From Histomonas meleagridis (Eukaryota > Parabasalia > Tritrichomonadida > Dientamoebidae): 64,000 nt of DNA. Shown here piece by piece: positions 37,645 through 47,056 of this stretch. Every line of letters begins with the position of its first letter. Within the stretch, counting starts at the first letter, position 1. Position numbers and translations under genes: made by a program. The stretch covers positions 248,001 through 312,000 of the forward strand of contig WSYJ01000013.1 of assembly GCA_020186115.1 (NCBI GenBank). Reading direction: 5' to 3'. Below the pieces are notes generated by a model. That model saw nothing but the letters and a program-made list of their open reading frames with translations. It made no database searches and had not been told where the DNA came from.

Positions 37645-39627
37645 ATGAAAAGTATATATGATCAACTAATTCAAACAATTGAAACAAGAAAGTATACAGA
37701 AAAAGATACTGGTTATTTAATTTCTGCATCTTTTGTGAAGGAATTAGAATCTTCATCTAAAGATAATATTCCTATTCTTGAAATTAACAATAAAGATTTG
37801 AAAAATAAAAGTAGGTTAAAGCCAAACTTAAAACCTAATATAGACTATTTTGTTGTTCCTAAAGAAGAATGGGAGGATCTTCTAATGGAATTTGGAAGTG
37901 GTATGGAAATAAAGTGTAACTTTGATTGTTTGGGGAACTCTAAATTGTATTCTATCGACATACTTGTTAATTTCCAAAATACAACCAAAAAACTCAATTT
38001 ATCAAAATATTCAACATTTACGCAATTAACTGATTATTTAAGACAACTGTTTTCTATACCAGAAGAGAATGAAATTGTTTTATCATTAGATAAGAACAAA
38101 ATCGAAGATACCGGATATATCACTCCAAAACTTACTAATTCTTCTGTTATTACAGTAACCACCCAACACAAGAAGCCACCGCCACCACCTAAGCAACCAT
38201 CTAAGCCACGATCCAATCCCAAGAAAGATAAAAAATTTATTACCAAAAAATCATCACCTTATCCGGGTCTTAAAAACCTAGGGAACACATGTTACATGAA
38301 TGCTTCACTTCAGTGTCTTATTTCTCTTCCACATTTTATCACCTCACTTTCTCAATTTCCAAATAAATTTCTCATCACTTCATTTATCCAATTTTACAAA
38401 TCCATAACGCAAACTGATGATTCCGTCTTTGATCCAACACAACTCCGCCGTTCATTTATTACATTAGTTCCATTTTTTGGTGATAAGACGCAACATGATT
38501 CCCACGAATTTTTATCATTTTTTATTGACAAACTTCACGAAGAAAACTCAGAACTTATCAATCCTTTATTTTATGGCGAGAGCGCGTCCAAAACGACATG
38601 TTCCAATTGTCATCATTCGACCGAAATTAACGAAACATTTTCATCGATCTCATTACCAATTGCTTCTTCACGTCGAATAATATTTTCACCGTGGAACTTA
38701 GATGAGCAAATGCAACGCATGAACTCTATTCCGCCATTACCTGTTATCTTATTAGGTAAAACGCGAAACTTAGAGACAAAGTTAACGACATCATTTACAT
38801 ATGAATTTGTCGAAGTTTTAGCGTTAGAAATTCCACCGCATTTTGACGAGGAAGAAAATTTGGGACTTACAATACTATGGCTTCAGTCTAAAGACCGAAA
38901 GATATGTGAGCCATTGTTAGTTAGAGTTCCATTAAACACAGAACAAAGTACATATGACTTAGAAATCATTGTGTGGAATCGAATCGAAATGTTATTCGAA
39001 AAAGAATGGAGAAAAAAGTCAATCAAAAGCTTTAAAATTGTTGATCCGCCGAAAATGTTTACATTAATGAATGATGGTGTGAATAATAAATATATGTGCA
39101 ATGAACATTTGGTTGTAAGCATCAACGAACCTTATGGCGATCTGAAATACGGATTCAAAAGTATACGAAAAGTGGCAATCTCGAACCCGATTTCAATCGA
39201 GGAATTAATCGATTCATACTTCAATGAAATACAATTAGATATCGATAACAAATGGAAATGTGAAAAATGTTTTAACGAAACTTGTGCAATACATAAAATT
39301 AATTTGTTGAAATTACCAAAAAATTTGATTTTGCACTTCAAAAGATTTTCGTTGGGTAAAACATACGAAAGAGATAATTCGAAAATAGTTTTGGACAATG
39401 AAATCGATCTGTCAGAATTCTTCTTAAATAAGGATGGAAAAAGGCATAAGTATGAATTGGTGGGAGTCATTAATCACACGGGCAGCCTGAACTCTGGGCA
39501 TTATACTGCTATGGCAAAAAGAAATGGAAATTGGTTCGCATTCAATGATGCAAAAGTGACAAAATGCGATCTGACAAAAGAAAGTCAAGCTGCGTACATC
39601 GCTTTCTTCTCAGAAATCACAGAATAA
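37645..39627 (+). CDS. Ubiquitin-specific protease of the USP4/11/15 (DUSP-UBL) type
   Basis: 660 residues. A DUSP-like region (about 1-95), a ubiquitin-like segment (about 105-175), a proline-rich linker (KKPPPPPKQPSKPRS), then the USP catalytic domain: Cys box PGLKNLGNTCYMNASLQCL (Cys216), QHDSHEFLSFFID, CSNC and CEKC zinc ribbon, and His box HTGSLNSGHYTAM (His619) with NGNWFAFNDAKV (Asp/Asn). The catalytic triad is intact, so it should cleave ubiquitin from proteins. Domain order matches the USP15/USP4 subgroup, but a specific orthologue is not claimed. ATG at 37645. A plain TAAAAATTAT follows the stop. Confidence 0.95.
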   Translation: MKSIYDQLIQTIETRKYTEKDTGYLISASFVKELESSSKDNIPILEINNKDLKNKSRLKPNLKPNIDYFVVPKEEWEDLLMEFGSGMEIKCNFDCLGNSKLYSIDILVNFQNTTKKLNLSKYSTFTQLTDYLRQLFSIPEENEIVLSLDKNKIEDTGYITPKLTNSSVITVTTQHKKPPPPPKQPSKPRSNPKKDKKFITKKSSPYPGLKNLGNTCYMNASLQCLISLPHFITSLSQFPNKFLITSFIQFYKSITQTDDSVFDPTQLRRSFITLVPFFGDKTQHDSHEFLSFFIDKLHEENSELINPLFYGESASKTTCSNCHHSTEINETFSSISLPIASSRRIIFSPWNLDEQMQRMNSIPPLPVILLGKTRNLETKLTTSFTYEFVEVLALEIPPHFDEEENLGLTILWLQSKDRKICEPLLVRVPLNTEQSTYDLEIIVWNRIEMLFEKEWRKKSIKSFKIVDPPKMFTLMNDGVNNKYMCNEHLVVSINEPYGDLKYGFKSIRKVAISNPISIEELIDSYFNEIQLDIDNKWKCEKCFNETCAIHKINLLKLPKNLILHFKRFSLGKTYERDNSKIVLDNEIDLSEFFLNKDGKRHKYELVGVINHTGSLNSGHYTAMAKRNGNWFAFNDAKVTKCDLTKESQAAYIAFFSEITE

Positions 39628-40000
39628 AAATTATATATATAATAAACATTTAACATAAATTAACTGAAAAAATTATTTTTTGTTGTTTGAACTATTTTTT
39701 TTTCGGATGTTTTGTATTAATTAATGATTTTTTTTTTCTATTGTTTTTGTTTGTTTTTTCTATTTATAACTTTATATGTAACTCAATGAATTAATTATAA
39801 CTTTCATTTTTACTTTAGAATTGATGAACAGTTACTTTTTTTGTAAAAATGAATAACGGTAAGTGACATGTCACTTTATTTTGTGAAGACATTTCATCAT
39901 ACTATTTTGTCCATCGTCAACAAAAAGTTGAAAGAGAAAACTTGAGTTATGATACAATTGACCCATTTGAAATTTATTAGAAAATTTTGATGAACTTTCA
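39628..40000. other. Intergenic region with AACGGT and palindrome
   Basis: 373 bp with T-runs. AATAACGGT (39852-39860) is directly followed by the 16-bp palindrome AAGTGACATGTCACTT (39861-39876). No gene seen; this may be the promoter of the decayed ankyrin gene that follows. Confidence 0.4.
39852..39876. promoter_or_regulatory. AACGGT motif abutting a 16-bp AAGTGAC palindrome
   Basis: AATAACGGT runs into AAGTGACATGTCACTT, a perfect 16-bp palindrome made of two inverted AAGTGAC sites. Both halves are motifs found separately upstream of other genes here. Confidence 0.4.
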
Positions 40001-41700
40001 ATGGATGATTGGGCACTTCATAAGAAATTAATTAAAGGAGGATGTAATCCATCAGAAATTACTAAAATCATTAGAAATGATGATATTGAAAAACTTCAAG
40101 AGTTTGTATCCACAGAAAAATATTTTTATTTCAATCGAACGATTGAACCATCTCTTTATGAAAGATGTACATATATTAATTTTTCATTTGTAACATTAAT
40201 TGATTATGCAGCATTTTTTGGATCAGTTAAATGTAATAAATATTTATTTCTTAATGGTGCTAATATGGTAAAAACTGGTCGATATGCAGTTGCAGGTGGG
40301 AATGAAGAAATCATTTATTTATGTGAGCAAAATCATGCATCATTTGAAGGTGCATATATTACTGCAATTAAATTTCATTGAAATGATATCTTTAAATATA
40401 TTTATGAAAACAAATTGGAAAAGTTAGATGAAAATAAACTAGGGTGTTTAAATCATTATGATTTATTACGTCTCTGTATTCTCAATTGTAATTATGAAAT
40501 ATTTTCATTTTTAGAAGAAGAGTTTAAATTTGATGAATCTGTTGTTAATTATCCAATAAAATATGGTAACCTATATGTTTTTAAACATTTTTATAAGAAG
40601 TTTAATTTTTCAGAAGATATATTTGATAAAATACTTGAATCAAAAAATTATGAACTCGTTAAATACATGATACAACAAAAAGAATTTGACGTAAATGCAA
40701 ATATTTAAATTATATATTAAAAATTTGTTTTATCATTTTAATGTTTCGTTGTATTTGTTGAAAATTATTTAAATTATTTAAAACATTTTTCATGAATGCA
40801 GTTGAAAAAGGAAAAATCAATGTGATTAAATTGCTTATTGAACAAAAAAGAATTGATATCAATGCTAAATATATCAATAAATTTCATGTAAAATTCATTT
40901 TGATAATTATATATCGCAAAAAAATATTTAAAGTTTATTTAAATTATATAAAACAGCACTTATTGAAGCATCTGAAAAAGGTCACATAGAAATCGTTAAG
41001 TTACTTCTTGAACAAAAAAGAATTAATATTAATGCTAAAGATATCCTTTAGTTTTATATGAAATTTATTTAAATTATTTAGCATTGTAAAATAATGTTTG
41101 GAAATTATTTAAATAATTTGAAACAGCTCTTACATTAGCAACTTCAAAAGGTCATACAGAAATAGTTAAATTACTTCTTGAACAAGAAGGAATTGATATT
41201 AATGCCAAAAGGATTTATTGGTTTTGTTTAACTTTTGTTTTGATATATTTGGGATATTTCAAAACAATATTTGGAAATTATTTAAATTATTTAATACAGC
41301 ACTTATGGAAGCATCTAGAAATTGTCATATAGATATAGTTAAGTTACTTCTTGAACAAAATGGAATTGATATTAATGCTAAAAATAATGATTTGTTTTAT
41401 TTAAAATTTATTTTAATAATTTTATATTTTAATATAATATTTGGAGATTATTTAAATTATTTAATACAGCACTTATGATTGCAACGCAAAAAAATTATAT
41501 AGATATAGTTAAGTTACTCTTGAACAAAAAAGTATTAATACCAACACTTAAAATATTTAATTATATCATTTTATAATTGAAATTTAATATCACAATTTAA
41601 TAATTTTAAATAATATTTGGTTTTTTTTATATTATTTGAAGCATTATTTATAATTGCTTTTGATTTTGATCATATAAAAATAGTAAAACATATATTTATT
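40001..41700 (+). pseudogene. Decayed DUF3447-type ankyrin gene with spacer-interrupted repeats
   Basis: From the ATG at 40001 the frame reads as the DUF3447 leader of trichomonad ankyrin proteins (WALHKKLIKGGCNPSEI, YAAFFGSVKCNKYL, YAVAGGNEEIIYLCEQNHASFEGAY) to a TGA at 40379-40381. The same frame resumes at once (NDIFKYIYENKLEKLDENK) to a TAA at 40708, so TGA replaces a sense codon. The far N-terminal region found in full-length members is absent. From 40703 ankyrin repeats are each separated by an AT-rich spacer of about 80-86 bp and are not in one frame. The usual end is not visible; the last recognisable repeat is about 41638-41690. Best read as a pseudogene unless the spacers are removed from the RNA. 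Confidence 0.8.
40703..41700 (+). repeat. Tandem ankyrin-plus-spacer array, period 170-173 bp
   Basis: Units begin (at the TAL codons, ACAGCACTT-like) at 40783, 40953, 41123, 41296, 41466 and about 41638: spacings 170, 170, 173, 170 and 172. Each unit is 29 codons of ankyrin repeat ending GIDINAK, then an AT-rich spacer of 80-86 bp. Measured spacers are 80, 83, 83, 86 and 83 bp, all two more than a multiple of three. Shared spacer blocks are ATTTATTGGTTTT near the left and ATTTGGAAATTATTTAAAT near the right end. The insertion point is the same in every unit. Confidence 0.85.
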
Positions 41701-41710
41701 ACAATAAACT

Positions 41711-42967
41711 TTAGTTTTCGTCCTTTTCTTCTTCTCCTTCGAATTGTTCTTCATCATCTTCCATTTCTTTAAAAGTGTTCATGTCAATCAACAACTTAAA
41801 GAACAATGTAAATCCACCAGATTGTAATAATTTTTCTTTTGTTATATCTTCAGAAGTACAACCTGCTATATCTAATAATTTCGAGAAAAAACTATCATAG
41901 TCATGACCTTTTAATTCGGTGTCTTTTATCATTGATTTATAAAAATAATTGATATCAAATCTTGTAATTATTCCATCCTCATCAACATCAATGATATTAA
42001 AGAAAAATGGTATACAATGTTTATCATCCATATTCCTTAAATTCATTAAAACATGTAAAAATAATGTAAAGTCAAGTTTCCCATCAAACGTTTGGAGGGT
42101 GTCAAATAAACGTTCGACGAAAACGGTTGTGAACTCCATTGAATCGATTTTGATCATACTGTTGATCGATAGCAAACCTTCTTCTTCAGTATCAAGTTTA
42201 ATAAAATAATTATATAGGGAAATGGTTTGTTTAAGTGAAAAGGAATTTTCATCAGGTGACTGTTGATCAATGGATATAAAATCAATAAAACAATTGGAGG
42301 TAAGAAGTTGTTGGATATCATAGCGACCGTTATTTGATAATAAATAAAAATTAAATCGACTCATAACTGTTGGAATATAGAATTCTTTATACCATGAGAG
42401 ATCACCTTCAAGACGCTTAAGGGTATTGACTGTTTTAATGTAAGAAGAAATGAATTCTTGAAGATTAGTTTCACTCATCGAATTATCAATAGTGGGATTT
42501 GTTCGAAGCATAAATAAAAAGGCTTTTTGAACTCTACTATAAGCTTGAAGGAATTGAAGATAATCAATAAATTTGAATTGTTTGTCTGTTGTGATAAATC
42601 TTTTTAATATTTTAGGCGAAAAAACATGGGATTTTGCTGGACCAATTTGATCTGCAAGTTTTTTAAATCGTATTTCTGTAATTGGTTTAGTTTCAGAATC
42701 TTCACGTATGACTTCAGCTTTAATTGTACCAAGATCATGATCATTTAAAACAGAAGAACGAAATTTAAATAAACGCTTTTGTAAAAAATAATTTAGGAAT
42801 GGATGTTTTGAAATATCTTCTTTTGTTTCTGGGCCTTTAACCATTAACGTAGGAATTTCTTTTGTTTCTTTAGGCAAGCCTAATAATTTTAAATATTCAT
42901 TAGCTTCATTATGGTAACCAAGCATATCCATTTTTGAAGCAACAGAAGCCCCTGGTTTACCAAACAT
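41711..42967 (-). CDS. PP2A B''-type regulatory subunit (PPP2R3C-like)
   Basis: 418 residues. The helical N-terminal half is followed by the B'' EF-hand region: FSLKQTISLYNYFIKLDTEEEGLLS, FDGKLDFTLFLHVLMNLRN, and a good EF loop DVDEDGIITRFD (about 328-339). The sequence pattern (YKEFYIPTVMSRF, LLTSNCFIDFISID) fits the calcium-binding B'' regulatory subunits of protein phosphatase 2A, closest to the short PPP2R3C/G5PR type. It would target PP2A to substrates in a calcium-sensitive way, often at centrosomes. The acidic tail (EDDEEQFEGEEEKDEN) is typical of neither end and may be lineage-specific. ATG at 42967, only 26 bases from the next ATG on the other strand. Confidence 0.9.
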   Translation of the reverse strand: MFGKPGASVASKMDMLGYHNEANEYLKLLGLPKETKEIPTLMVKGPETKEDISKHPFLNYFLQKRLFKFRSSVLNDHDLGTIKAEVIREDSETKPITEIRFKKLADQIGPAKSHVFSPKILKRFITTDKQFKFIDYLQFLQAYSRVQKAFLFMLRTNPTIDNSMSETNLQEFISSYIKTVNTLKRLEGDLSWYKEFYIPTVMSRFNFYLLSNNGRYDIQQLLTSNCFIDFISIDQQSPDENSFSLKQTISLYNYFIKLDTEEEGLLSINSMIKIDSMEFTTVFVERLFDTLQTFDGKLDFTLFLHVLMNLRNMDDKHCIPFFFNIIDVDEDGIITRFDINYFYKSMIKDTELKGHDYDSFFSKLLDIAGCTSEDITKEKLLQSGGFTLFFKLLIDMNTFKEMEDDEEQFEGEEEKDEN

Positions 42968-43074
42968 TTAGCTAAATCAAAATAACGTTTTTCATGATAA
43001 TCGTCTTAATTCAATTTTGTATGATTTATACAAATGAATACTTTATTCATATCGCCTTTCCTTTTGGGTTTTTA

Positions 43075-45969
43075 ATGGCATCAAGGGATTCATTTGAAAT
43101 ATATGCTTCCAAACAAACATTAAATTTTTCATTGGAACCAAATTGTGAAATGGTAATTGTAGATTTTGTATATGATGAAAATGATACTTTTTATGAAATG
43201 ACTGTTCCAGTTGATGCATTTAATAACGAAGTATCTCATCCTCGATATAAAATTCCTAAGATAATTTCTACTGACAATGAACCAGCCGAAATCAAAATTA
43301 TTCTTCCTTTTGTTGATATCCCATGGAAAAATGCCATAATACAGATTCAAAAATATTTAAACCCACAGCACAAAAATAACAAGCGTATTACAAGCTCTCC
43401 TGTAATTCCTGCCACTGTCACAAGTTCTATATGTTTACCAATGTATTTCATTTCACGTCGTTTACATCTTGATATTCTTGCAAGTAAAGTTGAAGATATA
43501 TTAAAACAATTTCAACTATCACAATCTATTACTGTTCTTTCACATATATCATTAATGAGGTCAGTTAATATTCATTTTGATCAATTTGAAAATGATCTTT
43601 TAGATTTACTTTCAGCATCAATTGACTCCATTCCCTCACAATTATTTCGTGGTATTGAAATGGCGCCTGTTGTTCTATCTCTTCTTCAAAGATCAAATCC
43701 ACCACATGATCCGCAATCCATAATTAATTGGTTATATTTCATTGCGCCCAAATTTAATTCAAATCCAGAGTATCATCAACCCATTCAAGATATCCTACTT
43801 CTTTTACATATCGAAGATCCTAATTCTGCATTTATCTATTGGATTTATTCCACTTTTTTCCCTGATTTAAACGGCCGCGAACGGATCACCCCATTTTTAT
43901 CACAATTCAAACTCACAAAAGTTGAACCATTATCATTAATATCAGTCAGCGACATTATATGGTTTTTAAACAACATTAATACCAAACTTAATGAAGATTC
44001 GATTAAAGAACTTATTTATTTGTTTATTAAATGTCATAATTATAATGATAAGATGACATTATATAAATATATTATTAATAATTCATTAATATCATTTGAG
44101 AAATGTGATGGAGCATTATTAAGTTATATGTTACCATTAGCAGAAAGTGATAAAAACATAGCGATCATTAGTACCATAATTTTACAAATAAAATGTTCAG
44201 ATGATTTACAAAAATGGCAATTAGCTATTTCACAACGTAACAAAGATTTAAATTATTTATCATGGAAATATTTAGAAGAAGCGTTTAGTTTAATCACTCA
44301 GCCATATCCGAATTTTCGAATAACTAACAACAATAATAAACAAAGTATTTGTGATCGTAAAATGCGAGAGAATTGTAAAGAAGTTGATTCGATATTTTAT
44401 CATTGGATAATGTATAATAAAACAAATATCGACGTTAATATAATCCAACGATATTTACGTTTGCCATCTACGAAAGTTAATCATCAAAAACGACCACATC
44501 GAATATTTTTAATACTTGATATTCTCTTTAATATTAAAGATCCGAATGTAATTCCATTAATTAGTGAACAAAAGAATAAACTTCAAAACGTAAAGATTGA
44601 TAATATGTTATTTAAGTTACAAAACAAACGAGAATTAAAATTATCAGAAAAAGGGTTATCATTTTTAAGAAAGAAATGTAAAACGAATGTTTTTTTAATG
44701 AATGAATATGTAGCATTAATTCGAAAGTTTTTTATACCATTTTCATATCCGAAAATGTTATTACCAATTAATGAGAATAATTTTAATATTGTGTTACAAA
44801 TATATGATAAATCTGATTATAAAAGTAATGAGAATAATAAAGAAATTATGAAACTAAAGAAAAGTATAGCTGAAATGTCACGATTAATGATAAACTCATT
44901 AAACATTAAAGATTTGGAATTACTTATTCATGTTATTCCTTTTAAAGATTTCATATGTTCAAGATTAAAACCTCTTTTCATATCTAACGAAGATATATTA
45001 TTATATTATTCATTAAAATGTGACGCGTTAGATAAGAAAACATTACATTTACAAAACATTTGTTTCCCTCATATATCATTCCGTGCATTTACATTAGTAA
45101 ACAAGATACCAAAACATTACGATTTCCAATTTGAAATCGAAAATGACACAGTTTTGGATAAACTATTGAAACTGGGTAAGACGTTTAATATATATAATGA
45201 ATGGCAAATGTTATTATCACCACGACCAACTAATTATTATAATTTAATTAGTTCACCGCCAAGTTTAATATGTATATATTTAATATCACCTGAAGATAAT
45301 ATCATGGTTGATGAGATTTATCAACTATTAAATTATATCGGATATGATGAAAGTAATACGAATATAATATATGTAAGTGAAGACACATATTTCCAATATA
45401 ATGCTGATGTGTTTATCTTGTATAAGCCATCGAATTGTAAATTTATTGACTTCGAAAAGTTAATAAATGGAATGATTCGAAGTGATTATATACCATTGTT
45501 AATGAACGTGCCTGTGATTCATGACATCGTCACGTATTATCCTCACATTTGGAATAACATGTTCCATAATGAGCCGCCGAAGTTCGAGTTCTTCGATGAT
45601 TACTTAACAAATGAAATCGTGTGGGATTTGCCGTCGAATTCGTTGTTGCCCAATAAATGCGATTTGTTCGTCGAGAAACTAAGTAATCACGTGGACTCCA
45701 CATTCCACTCGTTGCCGTTCTCCGCGCAAAAGGATCAAAACTTTAGAGCAAAAATGGCTTGGCAAAACGGAAGAATATTCGCGGCAGCGTTGGAAAGAGT
45801 TCCTGTGTCGGTGTTTAACTTCGACTTGAACTTAAACACAATGATGGGAAACTCGGAAATTACAAAGTTGGACTCGTTCGTAAAAATGAGACAGGTGGCG
45901 CTGTGCTTTCTGTCGTTGCTGTGCGAAACTGAGGCAGCAAGACAGCCGAGCATAACAACATTAAGTTAA
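43075..45969 (+). CDS. Large protein of an unidentified family (paralogue of 48724-51348)
   Basis: About 964 residues from MASRDSFEIYASKQTLNFSL. The frame is open to an ATG at 42994, but that lies only 26 bases from the PP2A gene's ATG, and the aligned paralogue (48724-51348, MKKIFVANLEI) begins at the same place as MASRDS, so I prefer 43075. Parallel stretches of the two: FIYWIYSTFFPDLN against FIVWAYSRFFPDLK; HVDSTFHSLPFSAQKDQNF against GIDEYYHSIPFTIFKSDLV; GRIFAAALERVPVSVFNFDL against ERVFAAKLKNDVAIFNFDL. No membrane segment or recognised motif. Codons in the last about 450 bases are visibly richer in G/C at third positions. Confidence 0.75.
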   Translation: MASRDSFEIYASKQTLNFSLEPNCEMVIVDFVYDENDTFYEMTVPVDAFNNEVSHPRYKIPKIISTDNEPAEIKIILPFVDIPWKNAIIQIQKYLNPQHKNNKRITSSPVIPATVTSSICLPMYFISRRLHLDILASKVEDILKQFQLSQSITVLSHISLMRSVNIHFDQFENDLLDLLSASIDSIPSQLFRGIEMAPVVLSLLQRSNPPHDPQSIINWLYFIAPKFNSNPEYHQPIQDILLLLHIEDPNSAFIYWIYSTFFPDLNGRERITPFLSQFKLTKVEPLSLISVSDIIWFLNNINTKLNEDSIKELIYLFIKCHNYNDKMTLYKYIINNSLISFEKCDGALLSYMLPLAESDKNIAIISTIILQIKCSDDLQKWQLAISQRNKDLNYLSWKYLEEAFSLITQPYPNFRITNNNNKQSICDRKMRENCKEVDSIFYHWIMYNKTNIDVNIIQRYLRLPSTKVNHQKRPHRIFLILDILFNIKDPNVIPLISEQKNKLQNVKIDNMLFKLQNKRELKLSEKGLSFLRKKCKTNVFLMNEYVALIRKFFIPFSYPKMLLPINENNFNIVLQIYDKSDYKSNENNKEIMKLKKSIAEMSRLMINSLNIKDLELLIHVIPFKDFICSRLKPLFISNEDILLYYSLKCDALDKKTLHLQNICFPHISFRAFTLVNKIPKHYDFQFEIENDTVLDKLLKLGKTFNIYNEWQMLLSPRPTNYYNLISSPPSLICIYLISPEDNIMVDEIYQLLNYIGYDESNTNIIYVSEDTYFQYNADVFILYKPSNCKFIDFEKLINGMIRSDYIPLLMNVPVIHDIVTYYPHIWNNMFHNEPPKFEFFDDYLTNEIVWDLPSNSLLPNKCDLFVEKLSNHVDSTFHSLPFSAQKDQNFRAKMAWQNGRIFAAALERVPVSVFNFDLNLNTMMGNSEITKLDSFVKMRQVALCFLSLLCETEAARQPSITTLS

Positions 45970-46441
45970 TAAAATTTGTTTTTTGGTTTGATATTATATG
46001 TTTTGTTGGAGATATAAATATGTATTAAATGTGGAAATTGTGAATTTGGAAATATACATTAAATGTGGAAACTATGAAATTGGTCATATGTATTAAATGT
46101 GGAAATTATGAAATCATTTTAGTGTCCCGTGGTAAGTCCGAGTTGTACAACTTATACGCATATGAGAGGAATCGATTCACACACTTAATTAAACATTTGA
46201 TATTGGGTCAACGTTAAATTAATAAAGTAATTTCTCAATTAACAACTTCGAAAACAATAAATTTGATATATGAATTAGCCTTGAATGGAAAAATATTTTT
46301 TTTCTCGCATTAAAATGATTGTATTATTAACAAATTTTGTTTACACGTTACTAACTCTTTAGTATTTTTAATATAAAAGTATTTTTATTAATTTTTTTAA
46401 ATAAGGATTCTTTTTTATTCAGTTTATAGACCATTCCCACA
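45970..46441. other. Intergenic region with three 34-bp tandem repeats
   Basis: 472 bp. Contains the 46020-46120 repeat (listed), the palindrome AGTTGTACAACT near 46141, and AT-rich sequence. No gene. Confidence 0.4.
46020..46120. repeat. Three tandem copies of a 34-bp unit
   Basis: Copies at 46020-46053, 46054-46087 and 46088-46120, each beginning ATGTATTAAATGTGGAAA or a close variant. No coding sense and no obvious dyad. Confidence 0.8.
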
Positions 46442-46930
46442 TTAGAATGAGCCATTCTCATAAAAGTTATCAAATTGATAAGTGCCATCATCCATTGAGA
46501 GATTTTCATCGGATATTTGATTATAAGAAATGAAGTTATGTAGAGGATTTAAGTAAAAATATCCATGGACTTTGAAATCAATAAACTTTGGTTCTTCTGT
46601 TGTTTCATTATTTGACAATTGTGATATAGTAGAACCTTTAATTTGATGTTTTATAGCTTTTGATTTTCTACTTCTTTTTGGTGGTTTAAAAATTTAATTT
46701 TTATATAAATTGCCATTGGAATCTAGTTGATATCAATACCTTCAGAACCTTCATATGATAAACTGAGCAGGAATATGGAACTTAGGGTGTCCCGTTCTTA
46801 TACCTCTCTTGTTCATGTATTTTAATGAAGCATTGGTGGCTATCTTTTTTAAACTTCGTCATTGAGCATAGCGATTGTTCATCTGTGAAGTCACCTGATG
46901 ATTGTTTTGAATGACATTGAAAAATTGTTT
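46442..46930 (-). pseudogene. Decayed minus-strand gene of unknown family
   Basis: The minus strand from about 46690 down to a TAA at 46442 reads as plausible protein (KPPKRSRKSKAIKHQIKG..., FKVHGYFYLNPLHNFISYNQ, DGTYQFDNFYENGSF). Coding-like pieces continue upstream in other frames: LSYEGSEGIDIN (about 46730-46765), and FTDEQSLCSMTKFKKD with QCFIKIHEQERYKNGTP (about 46790-46895). At least three frame changes or stops separate them. A basic KRSRK patch hints at a nuclear protein, nothing more. No ATG-led intact version exists, so it is called decayed. Confidence 0.5.
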
Positions 46931-47056
46931 TTTTTTTGAAATTGACAATCGTTTAATTGAATAGGAATAATATATTAGATTTATATTAAAAGTGACTAGA
47001 TAAGAAATTTAACGTATTTCGATAGATTCATAATTCCTAAAATAGAAAGGGAGAAA

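Noticed and set aside
40703..41638. Ankyrin spacers as ordinary spliceosomal introns
   Set aside because: A GT at offset 12 of several spacers joined to the terminal ACAG would not restore the ankyrin frame, and the known trichomonad intron signals (GTATGT, ACTAACACACAG) are absent. Kept as an open question in the findings rather than annotated.
46020..46120. CRISPR-like array
   Set aside because: Three directly abutting 34-bp units without spacers in a eukaryotic genome: a simple tandem repeat.
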